A DNA stretch of 64,000 nucleotides, taken from assembly GCA_013399115.1 (NCBI GenBank), contig VXAA01000655.1:369091-433090 (forward strand), given 5' to 3'. The position numbers and the translations under genes are program-made. Shown piece after piece: positions 12,903 to 23,040 of the stretch. A model generated the notes under the pieces. It made no database searches, had not been told where the DNA came from, and worked only from the letters and a program-made list of their open reading frames with translations. Positions within the stretch are counted from its first letter, which is position 1. The number at the start of each line of letters is the position of its first letter. This DNA is from Anseranas semipalmata. Lineage: Eukaryota > Chordata > Aves > Anseriformes > Anseranatidae.

Positions 12903-15900
12903 TTTTCAACTCTAACAGAGAAAATGGGCAACATTTTTCTGCCGCAGTTGGTGCAGTTTGTTGGCAGTTGCATGGTTTGATGAAATCAGAGGGACTCCAG
13001 ACTGGTACAGGCCCACATGTCTTCAAGTCTGCGTGGGAATTAGCCCCGAATCGGCTCCTTCTCCTTGAAAAGTGCCACTGGATGCAAATGAATGCTGTGG
13101 ACTTCTCATCTGTTTCCCTCGGTGCTCCACTGCAACTTTACTCAGCATTGCATGGAGATTTAAAGGGGGGGGAACTTGACTCATCCGTATGTTAACGAAG
13201 GATTGGAAGGTCCTTTGCAAGGTGAAGCTCTGAGAGCATCTTGCTGTTACCACAGGTCCCTGCTTCCGGGGCTCTGTGTACAGGTGTGAGGCACAATCTG
13301 CCCAAGAAAGGGTAAGGCAGACATGGAGATGAGAAGCAAAACTGATTACTGGAAGAAAAAAAAAAAAACTGTTGAAAGAATAAGAAGCTTAGAATTGATT
13401 GTATTTGAGAAGATGTAAATAAGAGGAAATAAGGTGGACTTACACAAAGAGAACAATTTGCCTGTTCTTACTTACTTAAGCCAAGATTTCAAGAGGAACT
13501 AAGGTCTCAGGCAGTGTAATTGAGATATAAGATAGAGAGTAAATAAAATTATGGACAACTAGTCAGTGGTACTTGCTGCTGAAGCTGAGCATAATGCAAG
13601 AAACAATTGAGCACCAGCATTTAATACCGAAGTTGTCTTTTTGGAGGGAATTTAAATTCTTCTGTTTCAGGGTGGATCTGGGCGAAAATGTTTCTTGCAT
13701 TGATTACCATGTATCTGGCTCCCCAAAGGTTTTCTTCCAGCTATGGGGGAAGGAGGAGTTCTGGAGCCATCTTCCCTTAGAAATAGATAACTGAAGTAGA
13801 AGTTTGTGAGATTTGATCTAATACAGCATTACTGGTGTTCTGGAAGGTATGATGCAGAGACTGAAAAAATGCAAGAGATTGTTCCAGCTCTTTGTATTAC
13901 ATTGAGGATGCAAAAAGCCACTGCTTAGAAAACACCTGCTGCTCATTTGTCCTGTCCTTAGCAAAGCATCATACTCTTGTTGCTTTAATCTTCTTAAAAA
14001 GAATCAATGGGCTTTTCTTACCTGGAGTAACTGGTAAATTAATATGATTTTTATTGTAGAAGGAGCACTCTTAATCATGCTCTGTGAAGATCAGAATGTG
14101 AAGATTACTGAAGCATGGGAAGATTCTGTCTATGTTGGGATTGGAAAGCCGCTCTTTGTCTCATTTCTTCAGCTGCATCTGCTGGCTCCCTGCCTTTCCT
14201 TTTCCTTTCCTCTTCCAAAGGGTGATTCTCTCCATTTCCTGTTTGGAGATTCTTTCTCTTGATATGTTGCCTTCATTCCAATGCTAAAATAACTTGTGAA
14301 CGCTTCTTTTGGAGAGGAAATAGATGATGTGTGAATGCTTTTTATTTATTTTGTTAAAGGGCGCTGGGGAACACAATGTGTGGAAAGGGTTCTGTATAAA
14401 CTGGAAACTGGAGGAGAAAGGAAGGAAGTGTTTTTTTGGTTTTGGTTTTGTTTTTTTGTCAGGAAAAAAATTGGCCAAAATCTTCCTTCAATTAAGATTA
14501 CTAGTTTTTTCTGTTGGGCTCTGAATGCTGTGTTTGTATTCAAATTAAGTGGTTTCCAGGAATAGATGTGGGGAGGGGATAAGAACTCTTTGCAGGAAGG
14601 GCATTGAGCATGCGTGCTGTTTGTGAATCTCTTCCCTGTCTTGTTTTTCTTCTGTCACCCTTAGCCTGTGGTCTCAGCCAGTGCAGAGCTCGAGGCTGAG
14701 GCTCTGTTCCTCGGTGCTGTGAGATGTGCGCCACAAAGAGCTCTCAGGGAGGCAATGGCCGGCGCAACAGGCGTGCTGCTGCCCTGCAAGGTGCTCTGGT
14801 GCCCTGTGGCCAGGCTTTTTTTCTTTTGTTGCACTCGTGGTGGTGTTTTTGTTTGTTTGTTTTTTCTTTTTTTTCCTGCTAGGAGCTGATGTTCATCTGG
14901 ATTTCTGTACAAGAATTGGAGGTGGGGCAGAGGCTTCACGCACGTGTGTTTTGTTTAGCTTGCTTCTTCTCCATTTTCCTCACAGGGGTCATGTTTCTTC
15001 ATGGGACACAGGAAAGCTATTTATTGATGTACCTGTAGCTGAGGAGTTTCTTACTTCTTGTCCTACAGCCTTTGTCTGTGTAGGATGGGATGTAGAGAGA
15101 ACTGCACTACACGGTCCCTTTTGAAACTTGGAAACACAAACCATAGTAATTCCTCTCTTCTGTAGGCTGTGGCAGACTCCTCTGCATTGCCTGTAGCACC
15201 CATCTCCCTTCTGTCTTTTCATTAAAACTCTTTATATATATTATATGTATATAAAACTCTTTATTTATAGCTGCATTTTGGGTTTCTGGGCTGAATGGAG
15301 ATTCTGCAGTGTGTTCCTGATGTGCCTTCCATACAGGTAGTATGCATTTCGAGAGAAGAGGTGACAGGCTTCTACCTTTCCATAAAGCATGAGATGTTAG
15401 ATATGCCTACACACAGTATGACGTTCCCTTGCTGGCTGGTGTGTATTTGTGCCCTCATCCTTGATAATTGGATTAGGCAGGCATATTAGTCCTGGGTCTG
15501 TGAAACCAGCCTTGTTGGCCTGAAAGGCCCCCATCAGAGACACGCTACATCAAACTGCCTCTGTCATGAGGCAGTAAAGAAAGTAATTGAATGATAATTC
15601 TGGGAAAAAAGGGACTTTAAAGTGTACACCATGATTTAGGTGACAGCACACTCGCTGCTTGGAGAACTCACGCTTTGTGGCTGCTGCACATCTCTTATTC
15701 TTTGTATTTTCTTTGATTTAAAGTATCATGCCAGTAATCTAATTAACGTTGAATTGGGTTTCCAGTACAGTAGCTTGTTTGGTTCAATAAGAACACATTT
15801 ATACTAAAGGTTAATGAAGAGAATTTTGCTTTCATCAAATTCATTAAAACTAGTTCTACAATCAACTCTTGCTAATGGAAAAGGGATTAAATATTCATGT

Positions 15901-16028
15901 CTATAAATTTCTCATGTCATTTCTGATTTTCCTTAATCGCTGCCTCCATGGGCTGGATTCTGAAAGTGTCTGCAAGCTCTAATGAAATACCAGTTTGGAT
16001 ATTAATTGGAGATTTTTCCTGTTTAAGT

Positions 16029-16063
16029 TAAAAAAAAAAAAAACAAAAACAAAAAACAAAAAA
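16029..16063. repeat. A-rich tract with CAAAAA units
   Basis: About thirteen A bases are followed by several CAAAAA repeats. It could be a decayed poly(A) tail, but no retroposed body was recognised on its 5' side. Confidence 0.85.
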
Positions 16064-17340
16064 CCTCCACACATGTATACTTAATGTATCGTTGAGCACA
16101 GGTTTCTATTGCAGATGGGGACAAATAGCGATGAGGTCATATCCATGAATGCAATACTAGGAGCCAGTCTTAAGGAGCAGCATTATGTTCTTAAAGCACT
16201 CTTTAATACAGCATAACTTTTATTTTCTGTTGTGCGTCTTCATTTGTGCTGTCAAAATAGCTTTGAGTGAACTGAGAGTACAGCAGGGTTTGGATCATAG
16301 CGATATGAGCTGGACATGAAGATAAAACTTGAATAATGGGTATCAAAGATGCTTCTTAAAGATTCAAGACTTTTTATAACGTAGTGTCTGGAGGTATGTG
16401 CTACAAATATACCTGAGCACTTTGAGTAAATACTGGGTCGTGGTTTCTGTGGTCTCTTACCCAATAGGTCTCAAGGAAGTTCTGGATATCCTTTGAGCAG
16501 AGGCTTTGCCATTGCTTTATGTGTGAGCAGGACGTGTTTCTGCAGTTCTTGCTTTGCGTGGGGGTTCTTGGTATCACAATTGAGGGAAATGCAAAAGCTC
16601 TGTTTGGGAACACTTTGCAGCTGCGTACTGATGTTGCTGATATAGGAATGGAAATACATAGTGACAAGAGATTGAAGTTAATTTGAAGGTATTGCATGGT
16701 CCCATGAATGGTTTCTGTGGAAAGGAAGAAACAAAGAAAAATGTTCTTGTAAATGTGCTCAAAATTATGAGTGTCTTGGCTCAGTCTAAGAAGTGTACGT
16801 ATATGCTGGTACTCCCACTGTGTTAAATTTAACTACTCATTAGTCTGTGGTCTGATTCTCACCTTTGATCATATTTCAGTTCTTTTACCTGGTTGAAGTA
16901 AGTGCTGTTGCTCACTGTACTTTCTAGCTCATTGTATTTAGCACGGTTTACCTGTGTTCTTCTCTCTTTTTATTAATTTTGCTGTTTTTCAGCTTTTCAT
17001 CACTGTTATTTTGTGTGCGATCACATTCTCTCCCAGCTCATGGTTCCGACTTGCTGCATTCTCTGCATCGTTCCTGCATTTCTAGCTCTTGCTCCCTGGT
17101 ACACACCCTTTATCTCAACATAGTGCTCTTCCTCACTTTCTCCAGTTCCACCAAAATGTTATTGCGGGAAGTCTTCCTGCCTCACTTCAAGACTCCTAAT
17201 CTTGGATTATTGAACTGCCTGCTCCCTGGTCGCTGAACAATACCCTGGTCACTTCGCAGATACCTGATTCAGCAGCATAGTGCAATTTAACAGTATGGCG
17301 TATCTGTTTGCTTAGCTCTCTGGCTGATACAGCATCTATG

Positions 17341-17412
17341 TTTCTTTAATTCTCAGTTTTAATTTTTAATTTTTATTTTTTAATTTTTAGTTTTTAATTT
17401 TTTTAATTCTCT
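17341..17412. repeat. AT-rich low-complexity tract (TTTTTAA-like units)
   Basis: A T-rich stretch with several near-copies of TTTTTAAT, with few G or C bases. It lies in the upstream intron about 0.9 kb before exon 1 of the window. Confidence 0.85.
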
Positions 17413-18240
17413 TTTATTCTCCCAATAAAAAGTTCCATGCTGAATATTAAATACTGTCTCCTTATGGCTCTTGCTTTTTGTGCACAGAATGTTCTCCCTT
17501 TCCCTTAGGAAAGCAAACTTCAGAATTCTGAACTGGGCATCCTGGTTCAAAAGTGATTCTGTAATTGAAACAGAATGGTGGTTACATACTACTGTAAATT
17601 GGAGACCTGACTTTCCAGGGGTGATACAGGTGTGAGATGGGTTGGTGAATCAGCAAACGATGTTTGCTGCACCCAGCAAGTGGGACAATGCTGGGCCCTG
17701 TCTGCACTGAGGGATGCATGTGGACAAGGGAGATTTTGCTCCTATCTGGAGTTTTGCGTAGTATTTCATTGCAACTTGAGCTTTCAATACATTTTGGTCT
17801 CTATTAGTACAGTGTTCATGCTGGACTCATTGGTGGGAACTTTTGAGGAAGGAAGCATGTTTTTTGTATGCTGTGTGAGCCAAGAGAGTAGAAATGGAGG
17901 TCTCAAGAGAATGAGCATTTGGTTATAAGAAGATCAGGATAATTAATTTGCTGAGTCTAAGGGGAAACCTGTGTCTTAGTAGTAATTACCATCCCTGGTC
18001 TCCAGAGCACTTCACAGGCCTTGCAGAGGTCGAGGAGGTCATCACACAGCGGGGATAAGTGACTGGCTGGGCATTCACAAACCAAGCTGTAACGCTGGAT
18101 TTTTCTGATTATAGCTAGCATGACCAAAGGAACTCGAATGTGATCATGTAGTGTCCACCAGCGTGAGGTGACTGGCAGATGTGGTATTTGGGACTTCTAC
18201 CAATTAAGTAATTGGCGTTTCTTCCTTTTGTTTTTTTCAG

Positions 18241-18388
18241 GCATACTTCCGACAGGGCGTGGCCCTTCAGTATCTCGGACGTCATGCAGATGCACTGGCA
18301 GCGTTTGCATCAGGGCTGGCTCAGGATCCCAAGAGTCTTCAGCTTCTGGTTGGCATGGTCGAGGCTGCCATGAAATCTCCCATGCGAG
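18241..18388 (+). CDS. TTC28: TTC28 exon 1 of window (N-terminal TPR unit)
   Basis: This 148-nt exon encodes 49 full codons plus one base (phase 1 at its end), window residues 1-49. The peptide begins AYFRQGVALQYLGRHADALA and continues with an alanine-rich segment ending in SPMR. It carries a canonical TPR: small residues at the helix A/B contact positions, LG at the turn, and a DP motif (AQDPKSL) closing the unit, as in the co-chaperone-type N-terminal TPRs of the family. The acceptor is a T-rich tract ending TTTTTTTCAG at 18240, and the donor is GAG|GTAAGC at 18389. In human TTC28 the preceding residues are about NPKWPK, which are not present upstream, so an earlier exon lies outside the window. 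The open frame that reads on past the donor to a stop at about 18462 is intronic read-through. Confidence 0.96.
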
Positions 18389-19552
18389 GTAAGCATCAGG
18401 GAATTTTCTCAGGTGAACTGCTGCTGAGGTACTTAGAGGCAGTAGTTTCAGTCCATGGGTGACTCTGCCAGCATCTGAGGGGGAGAGAATCTGGGGGCCC
18501 GAAGGGAAAGATTTCAGGATTTGACTTCTCTGCAGAGTCAGCAGGTGCTGAGAAAAGAGCCCAAAGTAGAAGAAGGAAGAAAAAAGTAGTCTTCTGATTC
18601 AGTTGGGACAGCAAGATGGTGACACCACTCAAGAGGCACTGGAGAGATGTTTCACTGGTTTTGTGTAGCAGCTCCAATAAAATCTTTGCTGTTTTGTCTT
18701 TCGTCCAGTGTTGGTACAGATGGAGAGGTGTGCACTACTGTGCCCCTGGCTTTATTATTACTCGGAACAATTTCCCACGATGCTCTAGTGCTTGGCCACT
18801 GGGCACAGGGAGTCTTAAGTGCTCAGGGCCAGAGCTTGCCCAGAAGAGCACTCCAGCAGCTTTTCCACAGTATTAACGTCTCTCAAAACACAATGTTCCA
18901 GAAGGCAAAAATCTGCTCTTCTAATTCATTTATATTTGAGAAGAATGTTGGCATAATGTAGACCTTGAGGTAGTGTTAGCTGTACCCGTTTTGCCTCTTT
19001 CATAATTGTCCCCATTTTCAGGGGCAAAGATTTTCCTATCTAGAGGAAGGTAGTCGTATCTTCTTTGCTGTTTCTCTTGCAAGCTCTGTTGTTGTGTCCT
19101 AATGTTATTTCCTGGGGGGGAGAACGTGATAATTCTTATCCTCAGCAGATTCTGCTGGGGGCCCCAGGGCCCAGGGGTCAAGAAGCACGGAAATGAAAAA
19201 AAATATTTCTATTAGTGTTTCCTTTTTGTTTGTTTGTTTGTTTTACAGTATTTTTCTCCATCCTTTAAAATGAATTCATCTAGAAGTTCCTGTCCTATAT
19301 AGCAGTTAACATGTGAAGCTAATTTCATTTGGTACCCAAAGGCACCGTGGCTGCTGCTTAGAATGCAGGTGTATTTTTATGTAAGCATCCCCAGGTTTGT
19401 CTGGATGATCTCACTGTCCTGTCATACTGCAGCTGTATATTTATGTTGCTGCTCCCTACTGTGCTTCTCAGTGTTGCTGCTTTCCGGTTGTTATCTTCCC
19501 ACTGAGCGGTTTGGCAGATTTTAGATTAGTTTTGCTTATAAAGTACTAGTTT

Positions 19553-19559
<7 letters not shown>

Positions 19560-19591
<32 letters not shown>
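19560..19591. repeat. (TG)16 microsatellite
   Basis: A perfect 32-bp TG run in the intron between exons 1 and 2. It is a candidate polymorphic marker. Confidence 0.97.
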
Positions 19592-19595
<4 letters not shown>

Positions 19596-19619
19596 ACTAC
19601 TGTGAATGAATATTCAGGA

Positions 19620-19735
19620 TCTTGGTCCCACTGAGCTAGGCACTCTGCAAACACTTAAGTAGTTGTTATGTATCATTCTGATCATTCTGACCCCCTTTAC
19701 AAGAGCTTGCTGCCCAGGAGAGACATAGAAGATCT
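19620..19735. repeat. Possible ancient interspersed repeat remnant
   Basis: GAGCTAGGCACTCTGCAAAC and TTTACAAGAGCTTGCTGCCC resemble the tail of an old amniote repeat (words like GCTAGGTGCTGTACAAAC and AAGAGCTTAC) known from reptile and bird genomes. The match is by eye only and the boundaries are guesses. Confidence 0.35.
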
Positions 19736-20656
19736 GTTCGGGTATTATGGTGTAAAACCAGTCCCTTGTAATTTGATTCCACCAGCATAATTGATTATTT
19801 GAAGCTATGGCTAGACTGATGTGAGTGGCAGCTTCCAGGATACTTGCATTCAGAGGAAGAAGAGGAGCAACTGGAAAGGCAAAAGGGTTACACGTGTTAG
19901 CGATGTGACAAAGATAGTAAATGCAGACACTGAGGGATTCGGGGGGTGTAGGTCCACAGTATGTAGAGGTGAAGCTGAAACTCCCTTCCACAGTAAATTG
20001 ATCACTGCTGCTGCATTTTTCACCTGGTTGTGGCTATGTCTCTTCCTTTGCTGTTTGCTGTTATGTGAGAGAAGTAATGACCTCCATGTCTGCCCTTCTA
20101 TTACCACGCTAGTTCTCCCTTTCCTACTTGACTTTTGGGTTACCAATAGCCCTTCTACCAAGCCCCTTGTGCTTTCCTCTCTCTCCTTATGTTTGCATGC
20201 ATTACCTGACTAGGATTGTAAGCTCTGTAAGACAGAACTGAATTTGTACCTGCTCTTGCAGTGCTATGCCTGTTAACTATGCTCTATCAGCAATAATCAG
20301 TTTTGTTTCCTAGTGGCATGTTACAGCAACTATTTCTGTTCTCTTACGTCTGCATTTAATCCCAGGATCTAACCGGATGTTGGTAACTGGCATCACGTTT
20401 GCATCGTCAGGGAAGTGTTAAAAATCCTCTTTTGTAGCTTTTTATACACATAGTGATTGTAGAGAGGCAGAGATGATGAAAACAGGGAGCAAATGGCTTT
20501 CTGAGGTTGTCGTGGTAATGTTGATTCAGGTGAGAGCATCTAATCCAGAAATCCCGCTTAGTCATAAATTTTGAAAATTAACTCAGTGTGGTCAGGTGGA
20601 GTGCAGCAAACTCTGGAGTCCTGTTATATTCCTTACTGAAACATGCAGCCAAGATG

Positions 20657-20678
20657 TTTTATCATCCGGATGATAAAA
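20657..20678. repeat. 22-bp perfect palindrome
   Basis: Both arms are TTTTATCATCC and its reverse complement, with no spacer (centre CC|GG). The flanking G bases break the symmetry. It lies about 0.6 kb before exon 2 of the window. It could extrude as a cruciform, form a hairpin in the pre-mRNA or be a dimeric protein site. The sequence alone does not decide. Confidence 0.95.
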
Positions 20679-21287
20679 GCGATTGGACTTGTTATCACTA
20701 GCCTATCAGGTCCAGTGCTGTTGTTCTGCAGGTATAGCTTCAGCTCCTGGCTGCTTATGAGAGCAGGTAAGGCTGTGGTTGAGCAGCTTCTTTCTGCAGT
20801 TTTTGTCACCTCTCTTGGCACACATCGTGTGCTGCAGTATGTGGACAGGCACAGATTTTTCAAACGTTCAGCTGAAGTTTGTGCTGAAGGAGCAGAAACT
20901 AAAGTGCTCAAATACACTGCTGGTGGTCTATTTCCAGTCTCCTATGAACCTCTACAGGTGTTTTCTGTGTTCGTCCTGCCATTGGACTAGTCTTCAGACC
21001 TCAGTATGAGACTACTCTGCATTTTGTGCTATCTTCCTGAAGTGCTTTTTGCAAGGAAAGCATCAACTTGCTTGTTGATCTGACCTGTCTTGATGTTCTT
21101 GTACTAGATACCGGATGATGTGTTCAAGCCATGAATTCCTATAATAAATCTTGATTTGATTTGGGCAGTCTGGCCCTTAACTCATGTGTCATTTGGTTAC
21201 CAAAAGTGAAGATGAGGTGTTAGGCTGATTTCTAGATGTGAATAATTTAGTTTGTTGAGTAACCCTGCTTTCCTTTTCATATTTTAG

Positions 21288-21560
21288 AGTCCCTGGAGCC
21301 AACCTATCAACAGTTGCAGAAGATGAAGCTGGACAAGAGCCCCTTTGTTGTGGTGTCTGTGATTGGCCAAGAACTTCTGACTGCAGGCCATCATGGAGCC
21401 TCTGTGGTTGTGCTAGAAGCTGCCCTGAAGATTGGCACTTGCAGCCTAAAGCTGCGGGGATCGGTATTCTCTGCACTGAGCAGTGCTTACTGGTCCCTGG
21501 GGAATACAGAGAAGAGCACCGGATACATGCAGCAGGACTTGGATGTAGCCAAGACTTTAG
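21288..21560 (+). CDS. TTC28: TTC28 exon 2 of window
   Basis: This 273-nt exon supplies window residues 50 (split) to 141 (split). The first two bases complete the GAG codon begun in exon 1, giving ESLEPTYQQLQKMKLDKSPF, followed by FVVVSVIGQELL and a TPR pair that includes ALSSAYWSLGNTEKSTGY. The acceptor AG at 21286-21287 was chosen over the overlapping AG at 21288-21289 because only the first keeps the frame and the conserved SLEP sequence. The donor is TTAG|GTAGAG at 21561, so the last codon is split after its first base. The stretch from KSPF to LRGSV is the least TPR-like part of the array and acts as a spacer between the N-terminal TPRs and the long GPSM2-like series. An open frame running on to about 21586 is intronic. 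Confidence 0.96.
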
Positions 21561-22391
21561 GTAGAGTTCTCATTTCACTCATTTGAGTGCTAGATTGGTG
21601 CAGATGGAACAAATTACTAGTTGTGTTAATGGTCAGCATCTCTCTATAATGTTCAGGTTTCTGTGGGATTTCACAGGCTACTAAATCAAATGTAAAATTT
21701 CTGAAGTGTGCAAACTGTGGGCTTGTGCAGCCCTGTTTACCTATATGTGTGAAGGGGCAGATGATCAATGAATATGCTAAGGTTTTACAGGGTCCTCTAG
21801 TTCTGTGGTGTCTTGTATATGGGGACTGCTCTTACCTCCTGTGGAAATGTGCTCAAAACCCTAAGTGAGTGTTAAATGAAGCAATCTGTTTTTCTGTGTT
21901 TTTGTTTTTTGTTTTTTTTTTTCCAAGAATTAGTTAGAAAAAGATAGTCAGTTTGAACTTCTGAGGCAGTTGCCAGGGAACAAGAAAAGAAGACAGTAGT
22001 AGATCTACTTTGTGTCTGAGCTGAGCTGCAGAATTGCTTTCTGGTGAAAGCTGGCATGCTCTTGTTTTAAGCCTGGACCATTCAGTTGTGTTCACGAAGG
22101 GATTACTAATGTCAAATGAAGAATAAACATGGAAGAATGGGAGGTTGCCAGGTGTCAGGCCAAAGAGGAAATTAACACAGTCCTAAAAATAGGTTGAGGT
22201 ATTTTATAAGTTTCTGAAGGCCAGGGAAGAGGATGGGAGGTTTGGCTGTGTATTAAATATGAGGATGAGTTTGTTCTGATGTTGGTTCTTACACTGGAAC
22301 ATCACTTGTACAGTGCATTCTAGTTTTTTTGCTGGATTCTTCCAGCGACCCCTTTGTTAGCTAACCTTTGTTTTGTTTGCATGTGACTCAG
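21561..22391 (+). other. Intron between exons 2 and 3
   Basis: This 831-nt phase-1 intron has a GTAGAG donor and an acceptor ending GTGACTCAG at 22391. It holds a T-rich run near 21899-21924. No repeat family or gene was recognised. Confidence 0.85.
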
Positions 22392-22522
22392 GTGACCAGA
22401 CGGGAGAATGCCGAGCTCATGGAAATCTGGGCTCCGCATTCTTCTCCAAAGGAAATTACCGGGAGGCCCTTACTAACCACAGACATCAGCTGGTGCTCGC
22501 CATGAAACTCAAGGACAGAGAG
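22392..22522 (+). CDS. TTC28: TTC28 exon 3 of window (single TPR)
   Basis: This 131-nt exon encodes window residues 141 (split) to 184. It begins GDQTGECRAHGNLGSAFFSK and ends with MKLKDRE. It is one complete 40-residue TPR of the GPSM2/LGN style: an RAHGNLG helix A, a KGNYREAL turn and helix B, and a connector LVLAMKLKDRE. The donor GAG|GTAGGA at 22523 leaves phase 0, which matches the phase-0 start of exon 4 some 23.6 kb away. The acceptor has a weak pyrimidine tract (ATGTGACTCAG), but the frame and the family sequence fix it. Confidence 0.95.
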
Positions 22523-22739
22523 GTAGGAAGCTTATTAAATAGACTGAACTGGGAATCAGTGCTGCATGGTTTTCTAAAAATATACAATCATGTCAAAAAG
22601 CCTTGTCTGTCTGCCCTGTTTTTCTCAGAATTTGGAAGCGCTGTGATTTGTCTTCCCAGCCTCACACTTGCCTTTTTTTATTATGGAAATTGTATGTTCA
22701 AGTAGATACAGTATGTATGTGCGAGTGGCAGGATGCTTG

Positions 22740-23040
22740 GTTTGTACTTTTGCCTGCCCCTGCCTCTAGTCCCCACGTGACTTCAGCAAGTCATTCTGCC
22801 TCTGTCTCCCTGCCTGTCCATTTTGTCTGCTGTGCATAAGCTCCAGTTAGAGGCTGTTGCTGGGCAGGCATTGCTACAACATCTCTGCAGTTAAGCCCTG
22901 GCTGTCATCAGCTCTCATTTTCCCTGTGGTGTATGTGCTACCGATTTGAACTCTACAAGGGTGCATCCTGTGTTGTGCCTTCTCTAGACAAGTAATGAGC
23001 TAGGTCCCTGCCCCGAACATTCACAGTCTCCGTAAAATAT
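22740..23040. repeat. Possible remnants of ancient interspersed repeats
   Basis: Two stretches resemble old amniote repeats from recall. CGTGACTTCAGCAAGTCATT followed by CTGCCTCTGTCTCCCTGCCT (about 22777-22816) is reminiscent of the MIR/CORE-SINE core. GCTAGGTCCCTGCCCC (about 23000-23015), followed by a CACAGTCT word, resembles a widespread old CR1-like tail. Similarity is weak and unmeasured. Confidence 0.35.

Larger units (their letters stand above)
1..18240 (+). other. Upstream TTC28 intron (3' part), non-coding
   Basis: This stretch of at least 18.2 kb precedes the first visible exon and ends in a pyrimidine-rich tract followed by CAG at 18238-18240. I see no TTC28 coding sequence in it: the expected preceding peptide (the end of the first TPR units) is absent, so it must lie further upstream. 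The many open frames of 60-155 codons show no recognisable domain and no conserved splice context. Contents I can name are a CR1 3' fragment on the minus strand near 7 kb, a 23-bp tandem duplication, AC and TTG microsatellites, A-rich tracts, an AT-rich run near 17.35-17.42 kb and two GC/CpG-rich patches near 10.1 and 11.4 kb. It may also contain enhancers or conserved non-coding elements, which cannot be recognised without an alignment. Confidence 0.85.
18389..21287 (+). other. Intron between exons 1 and 2
   Basis: This 2,899-nt phase-1 intron has a GTAAGC donor and an ATTTTAG acceptor. It contains a (TG)16 microsatellite at 19560-19591, an imperfect segment near 19.62-19.73 kb that resembles the tail of an old interspersed repeat, and a 22-bp perfect palindrome at 20657-20678. 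Open frames on either strand (up to about 130 codons) have no recognisable domain. Confidence 0.85.

Noticed and set aside
12624..12973. Open frame with a poly-asparagine run on the minus strand
   Set aside because: The asparagine run is only the (TTG)8 microsatellite read in reverse.
18000..18085. Possible MIR/CORE-SINE-like segment just before exon 1 of the window
   Set aside because: Similarity to the MIR core (AAGTGACT..., CATCACACAGC) is fragmentary, and order and spacing do not fit well.
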